From the IMG/VR virus record IMGVR_UViG_3300009192_000001, positions 1 to 33,308 of that record: a DNA stretch of 33,308 nucleotides; one strand, written 5' to 3'. The translations under genes and the position numbers were made by a program. The DNA is from a virus. Positions within the stretch are counted from its first letter, which is position 1. Each line of letters begins with the position of its first letter. The notes under the pieces were generated by a model. The model did not search any database. It saw only the letters and a program-made list of their open reading frames with translations, and had not been told where the DNA came from. This document shows positions 5,876-13,640 of the stretch, piece after piece.

Positions 5876-7806
5876 CCCAGTACTCTTACTCACGAGTATC
5901 ACTATTCAATGATTGTCCATATCATTTTGGATTACGATACATTGACAAACTCACAGAGATTCCTGATTTAACAAGGGCTGATAATGCTTTAATCATTGGC
6001 CATGCGTTACATACAGGAATTGAAAATGATGTAGAAACAGCATTAAACGAATACTATAATTCATTTCCAGTAATGAACGATGCGATTGTAGAAGAATCTA
6101 TGAAACTTGAAATTTTGATTCCAAAAGTACATGAGTTTCTTGAGAAAAATTTCGCGGATTGCGAGTTGATCCACGAATACAAAATTGATAAGCCAAACTA
6201 TATCGGATTCGTTGATCTAATTGTGCAAGCACCTGATGGCACGTGTATGGTAATTGATTTTAAGTATTCCAACTACATCAAGAACTATATGGACAGTGCT
6301 CAATTGCACATATATAGAGATTACTTGAAACAGGATGGATTCAATGTTGAAAAATTAGCATACCTGTTTGTTCCTAAAACGAGTATTAAGAAAAAGCAAG
6401 ATGAAGATTTGCATACGTTTAGAAAACGATTGGTTCAAGCCGTTGAAGAATCAAACCTTACTTTTGTACCAATTGAGTTTGATGACATGAAGACAATTTA
6501 TTTCCTAAATAACATCGATGAAATTGAAAAAACAAAAGACTTTTCTAAGAGAAATAAAAGTAAAAACTGTTTCGCTTGCAATCCAAGATTTAGACCAAAT
6601 TATTTAGAAGCAATTGAAAATGCCAAAGGAGAGATTGAAATGATTTTACCTGAAAACAAACGTCGTGAAAAAAAGATTGATACAAAGCCAGACTTATGGA
6701 TCTATGCGGATAGCTACACTGGTAAAAGCACATTCGTAGATAAAGTTGAAAACGTATTGTTCTTAAATACGGATGGTAACACAGATAATACAACTGCACC
6801 TGTTATTTCAATTAAAGATGAAGTAACGAAAAAGGGTCGTGTTACAAGTCGTAAATTAGCCTGGGATTTATTCTTGGATGTAGTTGCTGAATTAGAAGCT
6901 GAAGACAATGATTTTGAAGCGGTATCAATTGATTTGGTTGAAGACCTCTATGAACATTGCCGAGTGTATGTATTCGATAAAAACGGATGGGAACATGAGT
7001 CTGATGGTACATATGGTAAAGGTTGGTCAATGGTCACAACTGAATTTAACAACGCTATGAAGCGTTTAAAAGCATTAGGTTACCAAATCATTTATATCAG
7101 TAAAGAAAAGGTTGAAGAGTACACTCTTAAAGGTGGAGCGAAGCGTACAACATTCAAACCAAATATCAATGATAAAGTAGCGAATTTCCTTTCTGGAACA
7201 GTTGATTTAACATTACGTGCTTATGTCGATTCAGATGATAAACGTTTCTTGCAGCTTGCTAAGAAACAAAATGTATTCGGTGGCGGCCGTTATGACTTCC
7301 AAGTGGATACAATTCCATTAGAGATGGATGCATTCATTGAAGAGTTAACTGCAGCTCAAGAAGGAAATGAAGGTCAAGCTGAAAAGCCAAAACGTGAGCG
7401 TAAGAAAAAAGAAAAGCAACAAGATGAAGAAAATGTGGCCCAAAAAACTATGTACTTCCAACATGAAGGATCTGAAGATTTTGTTGTAGTTAAAAAGGGC
7501 GAGTCATTAGATTTCTTAGATAATGATATTTTTGATGAACGTACTAAAAAAGATTACGAGAAATGGCTTGCTGAAAATCAAAAAGAGTCTGCAGATGATG
7601 AGCTAGAAGAAAAGCCGAAGCGTGAACGTCGTTCTCGTAAAGCTAAAGAAGAAAGTGAAGAACCTGCAGCAGAAGAAAAACCAAAACGTCAACGTCGCCA
7701 ACGTAAATCGGTAGAGGATGATACACCGCCAGGTGAAGCCAATGGGGATGTTCAATCTGAAGATGAAGCACCTAAACGTAGAACTAGAAGAAAGAGAGGA
7801 GAATAA
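5872..7806 (+). CDS. Fused RecB-like nuclease / RecA-like (Sak4-type) ATPase with basic repeat tail
   Basis: A 644-residue fusion likely central to phage recombination. Residues 1-245 are a RecB/Cas4-type PD-(D/E)XK nuclease: SRVSLFNDCPYHFGLRYID at the start, Asp115 in GFVDL, Asp129-Phe-Lys131, and Gln144...Tyr148 in the QxxxY motif. Cys15, Cys233 and Cys236 recall the iron-sulfur cysteines of Cas4 and AddB, but a fourth near the C-terminal pair is not seen. Residues about 265-490 are a RecA-like ATPase of the AAA_24/Sak4 type with Walker A ADSYTGKS (279-286, first Gly replaced by Ala) and a Walker B-like VSIDLVEDL. Residues 500-644 are highly charged, with four basic blocks (PKRERKKK, PKRERRSR, PKRQRRQR, PKRRTRRKR) between acidic stretches, probably disordered and DNA- or partner-binding. 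The start overlaps the previous stop (ATGA). Confidence 0.88.
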   Translation: MTQYSYSRVSLFNDCPYHFGLRYIDKLTEIPDLTRADNALIIGHALHTGIENDVETALNEYYNSFPVMNDAIVEESMKLEILIPKVHEFLEKNFADCELIHEYKIDKPNYIGFVDLIVQAPDGTCMVIDFKYSNYIKNYMDSAQLHIYRDYLKQDGFNVEKLAYLFVPKTSIKKKQDEDLHTFRKRLVQAVEESNLTFVPIEFDDMKTIYFLNNIDEIEKTKDFSKRNKSKNCFACNPRFRPNYLEAIENAKGEIEMILPENKRREKKIDTKPDLWIYADSYTGKSTFVDKVENVLFLNTDGNTDNTTAPVISIKDEVTKKGRVTSRKLAWDLFLDVVAELEAEDNDFEAVSIDLVEDLYEHCRVYVFDKNGWEHESDGTYGKGWSMVTTEFNNAMKRLKALGYQIIYISKEKVEEYTLKGGAKRTTFKPNINDKVANFLSGTVDLTLRAYVDSDDKRFLQLAKKQNVFGGGRYDFQVDTIPLEMDAFIEELTAAQEGNEGQAEKPKRERKKKEKQQDEENVAQKTMYFQHEGSEDFVVVKKGESLDFLDNDIFDERTKKDYEKWLAENQKESADDELEEKPKRERRSRKAKEESEEPAAEEKPKRQRRQRKSVEDDTPPGEANGDVQSEDEAPKRRTRRKRGE

Positions 7807-7808
7807 TC

Positions 7809-8150
7809 ATGGCAGTAAAAGAACTGAATTCAAAAGAACAACATTATGCAGATACTCGTGAAGAAGCGGAAGAAATCGTTGAGGAAGCAAAAGATGATGT
7901 GTATTTAACGTCATTCAAAATCAGCGAGAAACATAATAAATACGGTACTTATTTCTTGGTGGATTTAGCGTTTAGTTATGATACTCCACGTGAAATCATG
8001 GAAAGTGCTGCCGCTAGAAAAGAAGTAGAAGAACATACTGAACCACATGAAGGGGTGGAATACAGTGTTAATCAGGATGGGACGACGGAAGTTGTTCCTG
8101 GTCAATTAGAAATGGATGCACTAAATGAAAACGAAGGAGACGAAGAATAA
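7809..8150 (+). CDS. Acidic early phage protein, unknown function
   Basis: A 113-residue, strongly acidic protein. A central stretch, SFKISEKHNKYGTYFLVDLA, looks like two or three beta strands. The N-terminal helix (TREEAEEIVEEAKDD) and the tail (LNENEGDEE) are very acidic. GAGGAGAA precedes the ATG at 7809. The stop overlaps the ATG of the DUF669 gene (TAATG). Position between the recombination ATPase and an ssDNA-binding-type protein suggests a recombination accessory, but nothing in the sequence proves it. Confidence 0.75.
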   Translation: MAVKELNSKEQHYADTREEAEEIVEEAKDDVYLTSFKISEKHNKYGTYFLVDLAFSYDTPREIMESAAARKEVEEHTEPHEGVEYSVNQDGTTEVVPGQLEMDALNENEGDEE

Positions 8151-8638
8151 TGGCTGAGAAAAAATTTAACTGGGGTAAATTTGATAAAAAAGTAGATTTA
8201 GAAGCGTTAGCTGCAGATGTGAAAGAAGTAGAAGAAAACGGCGGTGGAGATTTCGAACCGCTTCCAGACGGTCAATATGAAGTAGCTGTTGAAAAATTAG
8301 AGCTTACTGAGTCTAAAAAAGGCGATCCAATGCTTACGATTTGGTTCAAGATTGTAGAAGGTGATTATGAAGGACAACGTCTCTTCTATAACAAGGTGAT
8401 GCAGCCGCAAAATGATAAGGCGTTTGGATTCCAGGTTCACCAAAATAACGAAATGTTACGTGCGTTATGGGATTGCGATAAAGATGATGTTAAGTTTACT
8501 AGCTTTGGAGAGTATGCGGATTTAGTGCTTGATATTCATGAAGATATCGATGGTCAAGTTGAATACTTACTAAGTAAAGAAACAGATAAAAATGGCTTTG
8601 ACCAGTTCAAAATTTTAGAAGTGTTTGAAGTTGAATAA
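8150..8638 (+). CDS. DUF669 family protein, probable ssDNA-binding replication protein
   Basis: A 162-residue protein with the hallmark of DUF669: LPDGQYEVAVEKLELTESKK, then DPMLTIWFKIVEGDYEGQRL and a Phe-Tyr-Asn segment, all in the first two thirds. The family is widespread in Firmicute phages, sits in recombination/replication clusters beside Sak4-type ATPases, and is thought to be an OB-fold, SSB-like protein. Here it follows the nuclease-ATPase fusion with one gene between. The last residues are acidic (FEVE), as in many SSB tails that recruit partners. The start ATG overlaps the previous stop by one base. A terminator hairpin follows ten bases after its own stop. Confidence 0.85.
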   Translation: MAEKKFNWGKFDKKVDLEALAADVKEVEENGGGDFEPLPDGQYEVAVEKLELTESKKGDPMLTIWFKIVEGDYEGQRLFYNKVMQPQNDKAFGFQVHQNNEMLRALWDCDKDDVKFTSFGEYADLVLDIHEDIDGQVEYLLSKETDKNGFDQFKILEVFEVE

Positions 8639-8647
8639 ATGAATAAG

Positions 8648-8674
8648 GGGAGCCAATGAGCTCCCTTTTATTTT
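8648..8674 (+). terminator. Rho-independent terminator after DUF669 gene
   Basis: GGGAGC (8648-8653) pairs with GCTCCC (8660-8665) around a six-base loop and is followed by TTTTATTTT. It sits within the early operon, so it may be leaky and set a step-down before the polymerase genes. Confidence 0.75.
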
Positions 8675-8695
8675 GGAGAATAGGAGATGACAATC

Positions 8696-8860
8696 ATGAA
8701 TCCTTTAGATGAAATAACAAAAATCGCATCGCAATTACCTTTAAAAGTTTTAGAAGATATTACAAAACGAATTAGTGATTGGATTGTAAGTGGTGGAAAA
8801 AATGATGATCCATACATCGAAATGCAGTTAAGATACGCAAAGCGGTTTATAAAGGAGTGA
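8696..8860 (+). CDS. Small protein of 54 residues, resembles DUF6877
   Basis: The peptide begins MNPLDEITKIASQLPLKVLE and continues with a DWIVSGGKNDDPYIEMQLRY segment and a basic end (AKRFIKE). The DW-SGG-DDPYI-QLRY pattern recalls the small DUF6877 proteins of Bacillus phages; the match is from memory of the pattern and not a search. AGGAGATGA lies five bases before ATG 8696. An ATG at 8687 is also in frame but overlaps that site. It is four bases upstream of the polymerase gene, and its last codons contain the polymerase ribosome binding site, so the two are co-translated. Confidence 0.75.
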   Translation: MNPLDEITKIASQLPLKVLEDITKRISDWIVSGGKNDDPYIEMQLRYAKRFIKE

Positions 8861-8864
8861 TAGC

Positions 8865-10550
8865 ATGCTCTTTTATGACTTTGAAGTATTCGCAAATGAT
8901 TGGTTAGTAGTTATTGCAGATACCGACGATCAATCGGAAAAAGTATTTGTTAATAATGAACGAGCTTTAATTGATTACTATCATGAGCATAAAAATGATA
9001 TTTGGATTGGTTATAACTCACGTCATTATGACCAATTTATTTTAAAGGCAATCATATGTGGTTTTACACCGCAAGCAATTAATGAATGGATTATTCTTGA
9101 TCATAAACCAGGCTGGAAGTTTTATAAGGACTTTTGGAAAATACAGCTTTATAACTTTGATGTTATGACAAATAAGTTTCGCTCTTTGAAACAGTTAGAA
9201 GGATTCCAAGGTCATGACATTCGTGAAACATCAGTGTCGTTCAATATAAGGCGTGAATTAACAGAAGAAGAAGTTGAAGAAGTTACTAAATACTGTCGTC
9301 ACGATGTACATGAAACAATGCACATTTTTATGGAGACAATTACAGAGTTTGAATCACAAATTGAGCTATTAAAAATGTTTAATCTTCCTTTAAGAAACAT
9401 ATCAAAAACAAAAGCTCAATTGAGTGCATTTATCTTGGATGCAAAACAACCTGCAGTTCCAAGAGACGATGAGTTTAATTTTACGTTTCCAAATACATTA
9501 CAAATTAATAAATACACAGAAGTCCTGGACTTCTATAAAGAAAATAAAGATTACAACAAGGTTTTAGAATTAAATGTTGCAGGTGTACCGCACTTATTTG
9601 CTTGGGGTGGTTTGCACGGTGCAAGAAACAATTATTATGGTGAAGGTTATTTTCTTAATATTGATGTTGAAAGTTATTATCCGGCACTCATGATTGAATA
9701 CGATTATTTATCAAGGAACATTAAAGACCCTGCTAAGTTCCGTGAAGTTCGTGATACAAGGCTTAAATATAAAGCGGCTAAAGATAAACGTCAGGCGCCG
9801 CTAAAGATTGTAATTAATGGTACATACGGAGCGATGAAAGATAAATACAACGGGCTTTATGACCCACTTATGGCCAACAACGTTTGTATTGCTGGAATGA
9901 CATTGCTCCTAGATCTAATTGAAAAGCTTGAACCATATTGTGAGGTTGTTCAATCAAACACCGATGGTGTCCTGGTTAAATTGCGTAACTATGAGGACTA
10001 CGATTTAATCGATGATATTTGTTATGAATGGGAACAACGTACAAGAATGGGATTAGAGTTTGATGAATTTGCAAAAGTAATTCAAAAGGACGTTAATAAT
10101 TACATCTTAGTAGATGCGGATGGTAACTATAAGTCAAAAGGTGCGTATGTAAAGAAATTGAATCCACTTGATTATGATTTACCGATTGTAAATGAAGCAG
10201 TTGTGAATTACTTCGTAAAGGGCATTGATCCAGAAGAAACCATATTTAATTGTACGGAATTAGTCAAGTTCCAAAAGATCGTGAAAATTAGTAGTAAGTA
10301 TAGTCATGCCAGATACGGTACAAGAAGGATGAATGAAAAAGTATTTCGAGTGTTTGCTAGTGTAGACGAAAACGACAAACAGTTATGCAAAGTAAAAGAT
10401 GGTGTTGCTGAGAAAATAGCGTATGTTCCGGAACGATGTTTCATTATGAATGATGATATTAAAGGTATGAAAGTACCAGGTAAGTTAGATTATTGGTGGT
10501 ATTGGAAATTAGCTAATAAACGAATCGATGATTTTTTAGGAAAAGAATAA
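8865..10550 (+). CDS. Compact family B-like DNA polymerase with 3'-5' exonuclease
   Basis: Phage replicative polymerase of 561 residues. The proofreading domain has ExoI YDFEVF (Asp5, Glu7), ExoII GYNSRHYD (Asn51, Asp56) and ExoIII YCRHD (Tyr143, Asp147). The palm has motif A DVESYYPALM (Asp267), motif B KIVINGTYG (Lys314-Gly322) and motif C SNTDG (Asp367), where the usual first Asp of DTD is Asn365. The protein is much shorter than cellular family B polymerases; finger and thumb regions must be small. No clear terminal protein-priming insertion was recognised, and a primase-helicase is encoded next, which points to primer-based replication. AAAGGAGTGATAGC precedes the ATG. A hairpin just after its stop serves mainly the opposing gene. 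Confidence 0.88.
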   Translation: MLFYDFEVFANDWLVVIADTDDQSEKVFVNNERALIDYYHEHKNDIWIGYNSRHYDQFILKAIICGFTPQAINEWIILDHKPGWKFYKDFWKIQLYNFDVMTNKFRSLKQLEGFQGHDIRETSVSFNIRRELTEEEVEEVTKYCRHDVHETMHIFMETITEFESQIELLKMFNLPLRNISKTKAQLSAFILDAKQPAVPRDDEFNFTFPNTLQINKYTEVLDFYKENKDYNKVLELNVAGVPHLFAWGGLHGARNNYYGEGYFLNIDVESYYPALMIEYDYLSRNIKDPAKFREVRDTRLKYKAAKDKRQAPLKIVINGTYGAMKDKYNGLYDPLMANNVCIAGMTLLLDLIEKLEPYCEVVQSNTDGVLVKLRNYEDYDLIDDICYEWEQRTRMGLEFDEFAKVIQKDVNNYILVDADGNYKSKGAYVKKLNPLDYDLPIVNEAVVNYFVKGIDPEETIFNCTELVKFQKIVKISSKYSHARYGTRRMNEKVFRVFASVDENDKQLCKVKDGVAEKIAYVPERCFIMNDDIKGMKVPGKLDYWWYWKLANKRIDDFLGKE

Positions 10551-10554
10551 AAAA

Positions 10555-10576
10555 AGAAATGGTGTAATCCATTTCT
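10555..10576 (-). terminator. Terminator of the inverted gene at 10582-10917
   Basis: AGAAATGG (10555-10562) pairs with CCATTTCT (10569-10576), eight perfect base pairs around a six-base loop. On the minus strand it is followed by a run of T residues (TTTTTT), so it ends the minus-strand gene; on the plus strand the T-run is poor. It lies five bases after the polymerase stop. Confidence 0.75.
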
Positions 10577-10581
10577 CTTAA

Positions 10582-10917
10582 TTATCTAATAATGCAAAAT
10601 GTCCAACTAGATTGATTATCATGCAATAAATGTATGAATTTAATCGGATGATCATTAAATGAACTTAACGTGTTATTTAATGATTCTAAGTCAAAATCTT
10701 TGCTGATAATAGCATCATAACTAATTAAATCGATAGAAGATGATTGAATTTCAAGTGAATTCCCATTACTCAGATGTAAAGTCAAAGAGGACTCAGAAAA
10801 ATGAATTCCACTTAAGGTTACATTTTCTTCTAAATCGCTATATTGATGAAGGACATTAAAATGGTATTGATTATTACGAATAAAGTCAAATAATCTTTTT
10901 AGAACTATAGTTTGCAA
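10582..10917 (-). CDS. Inverted self-standing gene, unknown function
   Basis: A 111-residue protein read against the early operon, between polymerase and primase. It begins MQTIVLKRLFDFIRNNQYHF and has a Ser/Leu-rich beta-like middle (SSLTLHLSNGNSLEIQSSSI) and an end rich in aromatic residues (SSWTFCIIR). No membrane segment or signal peptide is evident. I chose TTG at 10917 because AAAGGAGTGA lies just before it; an in-frame GTG at 10926 is inside that binding site. It has its own promoter (10939-10966) and terminator (10555-10576), the mark of a 'moron' gene that can be expressed from the prophage. No family recognised; roles such as superinfection exclusion are speculation. Confidence 0.7.
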   Translation of the reverse strand: MQTIVLKRLFDFIRNNQYHFNVLHQYSDLEENVTLSGIHFSESSLTLHLSNGNSLEIQSSSIDLISYDAIISKDFDLESLNNTLSSFNDHPIKFIHLLHDNQSSWTFCIIR

Positions 10918-10938
10918 TTTTATCACTCCTTTAAATCA

Positions 10939-10966
10939 ATTATACTGTTTTACATTTTAAATTCAA
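10939..10966 (-). promoter_or_regulatory. Promoter of the inverted gene at 10582-10917
   Basis: On the minus strand, TTGAAT (plus 10961-10966) and a perfect TATAAT (plus 10939-10944) are separated by 16 bases, about 20 bases before the start codon. No copy of the repressor operator is seen near it, so it should be active in the lysogen. Confidence 0.7.
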
Positions 10967-10985
10967 AAGAAAGTAGGTGATGAAC

Positions 10986-12848
10986 ATGTACAAGGGTTAT
11001 TTAAAAGGAAATGGTAAACATGCTGCCAGTAAGTTTAAAGATGGTGCAAAACTATTATCCTATCATACAGCAAGAAAAGAAGATTCATTCGTTGGTATCT
11101 TGGATGATGAATATATCATGGTTGATGTTGATGATATAGGCGAAGCTGAAACATTATTGGATATTATCGAAGATAAGAACATTAATTGTTCCGTATTAGA
11201 AACGACAAACGGTATGCATTTTTATTTCAAAGGCTATGATATAACGGCCAATAAAATAAAGTGGTTCTCCAATATTGGTATTCTTTGTGATTATAAGCTA
11301 GGAATCAAAAATACAGCTGATCCACTCAAGATTGATGGTAAAACTCGTAAATGGTTAAGAAAATGTACGGAACATGATTCATTACCAAGCTGGTTATATC
11401 CATACAACAAGAAAAATCCGAACCTTACCAAAATGGGTGAAGGCGATGGACGTAACGATAAATTATTTACGTACATCTTAAAGCTGCAGTCACAAGGAAT
11501 GGCTAAAAATGATATTAAAGAAACCATTTCTATTATAAATAACTACATTTTAGAAGAACCGGTGACACAAGGTGAACTGAATGTAATCTTACGTGATGAA
11601 GCATTCATGAAGGAGTCCTTTTACATAAAGGGTTCCTTCCAACATGAAAAGTTCGGTGATTTCCTTATTAATGAACATCATATTTGTAAGGTCACGAATG
11701 TCCTTCATATCTATAAAGACGGTGTATATTCGGACAAGCAAGAAGACATTGAAGAAGCTATGATACGTCATATTCCAGCGTTAAAACGAATGCAACGACA
11801 AGAAACAATTGCGTATCTGCAGCTAAAGGCAAAACATAAAAATTTCGCCTCTACCAAATATGTAGTTGTTAAAAATGGCGTATTTAATTTAGAAACGTGG
11901 CAATTAGAAGATTTTACACCGGGGATTATTACACGTAACAAAATACCAGTTGCATATATTCCTGGTGCTTATTATGAAGTAACGGACAAGACGTTTAATA
12001 AAATAGCCGTGAATGATAAAAAGGTTCGTGCCATTTTAGAAGAGATTCTCGGATACATTTTATTCCGGAGGAATGAGTTTGCCGCTACCTTTATTCTCAC
12101 TGGTGATGGTAGTAATGGTAAGTCATCATATTTGAAAATTATTCGTAATTTAATAGGTTCAGATAATGCATCGTCATTAGATTTGAATGAATTGGACCAG
12201 CGTTTTAAAACAGCTGAGTTATTTGGGAAGTTAGCAAACATTGGTGATGATATTGGTAAAGGATATATTAAAGAATCATCGATATTTAAGAAACTTTCTA
12301 CTGGTGAAACATTAAACGTAGAAAGAAAGGGTAAGGATCCATTCGACTTTACGAATTATGCAAAGTTAATCTTTAGTGCAAATGAAATGCCGCGTATTAA
12401 TGATTTTAGTGATGGTTTAGGGCGAAGACTTCAAATTGTTCCATTTAAAGCAAAGTTTACACCGAATGATGATGATTATGATCCGTTTATCACTGATAAG
12501 CTGCTAAGTGATGAATCGATGCAATATGTATTGAACCTTGCATTGAAAAGCTTAAAACGATTGTTAGTTGAAAAGAAATTCACGAAATCAAAAGCGGTTG
12601 AAGATGAATTGATTAAATATCAAGAAGAAAACAATCCGATTATTAGTTTTGTAAATAATGAGGATGTCGAATTGGAACGTGCTATAGTCGGTGATGTTTA
12701 TCTGCAGTATAAAGTGTATTGTGCGGAAAATGGTTTTCAATCCGTGAGTAATGTGAATTTTAGTAAGCAAGTAACGCAATTATTTGGTTATAAATCACAT
12801 GTTCAAAAAGTAGATGGAAAAAGTAAAAGAATCTTCATTAGTGATTAA
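10986..12848 (+). CDS. Primase-helicase of the D5/P4 type
   Basis: Replication protein of 620 residues. The N-terminal part resembles an archaeo-eukaryotic primase/polymerase domain, with acidic motif MVDVDD and, some 35 residues later, GMHFYF holding the conserved His. A D5_N-like helical part leads into a superfamily 3 helicase: Walker A GDGSNGKSS (Gly373 to Ser381, Lys379), Walker B-like LANIGDDIGKG and a sensor stretch IFSANEMPRI. The C-terminus looks like a winged-helix DNA-binding segment. It would open the origin and make primers for the adjacent polymerase. The start ATG 10986 has GTAGGTGA five bases upstream; GTG 10977 and ATG 10980 in the same frame overlap that site. A hairpin and then the repeat-rich gap follow its stop. 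Confidence 0.9.
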   Translation: MYKGYLKGNGKHAASKFKDGAKLLSYHTARKEDSFVGILDDEYIMVDVDDIGEAETLLDIIEDKNINCSVLETTNGMHFYFKGYDITANKIKWFSNIGILCDYKLGIKNTADPLKIDGKTRKWLRKCTEHDSLPSWLYPYNKKNPNLTKMGEGDGRNDKLFTYILKLQSQGMAKNDIKETISIINNYILEEPVTQGELNVILRDEAFMKESFYIKGSFQHEKFGDFLINEHHICKVTNVLHIYKDGVYSDKQEDIEEAMIRHIPALKRMQRQETIAYLQLKAKHKNFASTKYVVVKNGVFNLETWQLEDFTPGIITRNKIPVAYIPGAYYEVTDKTFNKIAVNDKKVRAILEEILGYILFRRNEFAATFILTGDGSNGKSSYLKIIRNLIGSDNASSLDLNELDQRFKTAELFGKLANIGDDIGKGYIKESSIFKKLSTGETLNVERKGKDPFDFTNYAKLIFSANEMPRINDFSDGLGRRLQIVPFKAKFTPNDDDYDPFITDKLLSDESMQYVLNLALKSLKRLLVEKKFTKSKAVEDELIKYQEENNPIISFVNNEDVELERAIVGDVYLQYKVYCAENGFQSVSNVNFSKQVTQLFGYKSHVQKVDGKSKRIFISD

Positions 12849-12870
12849 TTTTTAACATCGTGACTTTTTT

Positions 12871-12903
12871 CGGTCAAAAACATAGGGTATTTGACCGTTT
12901 TTG
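12871..12903 (+). terminator. Probable terminator after the primase-helicase
   Basis: CGGTCAAA (12871-12878) and TTTGACCG (12890-12897) form a perfect eight-base-pair stem with an 11-base loop followed by TTTTT. Outer GTGAC (12860-12864) and GTCAC (12904-12908) could extend the structure. The loop is long, so efficiency is uncertain; a protein-binding dyad is the alternative. Confidence 0.55.
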
Positions 12904-12952
12904 GTCACAAAAAACACTGTATTCACACTAATATATGGTAAAAATAGACCTC

Positions 12953-13211
12953 GGTTACAGTGAAATGCGTAACCAGTTACAGATACCTGTAACCTTTAAA
13001 ACCTAGTGATATCAAGGGTTTAAGGGGTGTGGTTACAGGGTTACAGTGAAAATCACTTTCTTTTAAAATATATAGTTAAAAAATGAAAAGATAAATATAT
13101 AAAAGAAATTTAGGGGGTAAATGCGTAACCGTGGGAGTTTGAAAGTGCTATGAATTCAGTCATATCAAGGGTTCAAGGCGGTTACAGATGGTTACAGTAG
13201 GTTACGCATTT
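12953..13211. repeat. GGTTACAG / AAATGCGTAACC repeat cluster, candidate replication origin
   Basis: The 386-base gap 12849-13234 has no credible gene. It holds GGTTACAG at 12953, 13031, 13039, 13180 and 13190, a variant AGTTACAG at 12975 and an inverted CTGTAACC at 12987. AAATGCGTAACC occurs at 12963 and 13119 and inverted as GGTTACGCATTT at 13200. A 17-base element ATATCAAGGGTTTAAGG (13009) recurs at 13162 with one mismatch. The elements keep the same order in both halves, offset by 149-156 bases, so the region is an imperfect tandem duplication. An AT-rich stretch (about 13050-13110) separates the halves. Iteron-like repeats beside an AT-rich block and right after the primase-helicase are typical of an origin. 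This is an inference; no DnaA boxes were seen. Confidence 0.65.
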
Positions 13212-13234
13212 TACTCTAAAAAGGATGGTTATGC

Positions 13235-13624
13235 ATGGCTGAATGGTTAAGAGACTTTCAAAAGTTAGAAATAGATGTGCTATATCTTGAAAATAAATTA
13301 GAACGTTCGAAAAAAGAATTAGGAAGATGGATCAGTGGTGACTTGCGTGATGTACGTTTGACGGCTGATTCAGATGGTGCAAAAGTAGAAGATACAATTG
13401 AAATACTTGAGTATGAACTGGCACACAAGATGAATGACGTATATGATATGAAAAAACTGATTTGTACGTTTAATGGATTAGATAATCAGATATTATATAA
13501 AAAATATGTAGAAGGTATGACATTAGAAAAAATAGCGGAAGAGTTAGATTACAGTCCACGTTATATTTATAATAAACACTCGCAAATAAAGCGTATGATT
13601 GAATATGCTAAAAACCTAAGTTAA
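13235..13624 (+). CDS. ArpU/sigma-region-4-like late transcription regulator
   Basis: A 129-residue protein. The N-terminal part is helical (LYLENKLERSKKELGRWISG). The C-terminal third is a sigma-70 region 4-like helix-turn-helix: DNQILYKKYVEGMTLEKIAE, then LDYSPRYIYNKHSQIKRMI. This matches the ArpU/RinA-like group of phage proteins that sit just before the terminase genes and switch on late transcription. AAGGATGG lies six bases before ATG 13235. An inverted repeat with a possible promoter follows downstream (13641-13688), a plausible target. Family placement is by pattern and position. Confidence 0.8.
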   Translation: MAEWLRDFQKLEIDVLYLENKLERSKKELGRWISGDLRDVRLTADSDGAKVEDTIEILEYELAHKMNDVYDMKKLICTFNGLDNQILYKKYVEGMTLEKIAEELDYSPRYIYNKHSQIKRMIEYAKNLS

Positions 13625-13640
13625 TAAAATATTAAGTTCA

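Noticed and set aside
12953-13211. GGTTACAG repeats as a CRISPR array
   Set aside because: The repeats are only 8-17 bases, mix direct and inverted copies, have irregular spacing and no unique equal-length spacers, and no cas genes are present.
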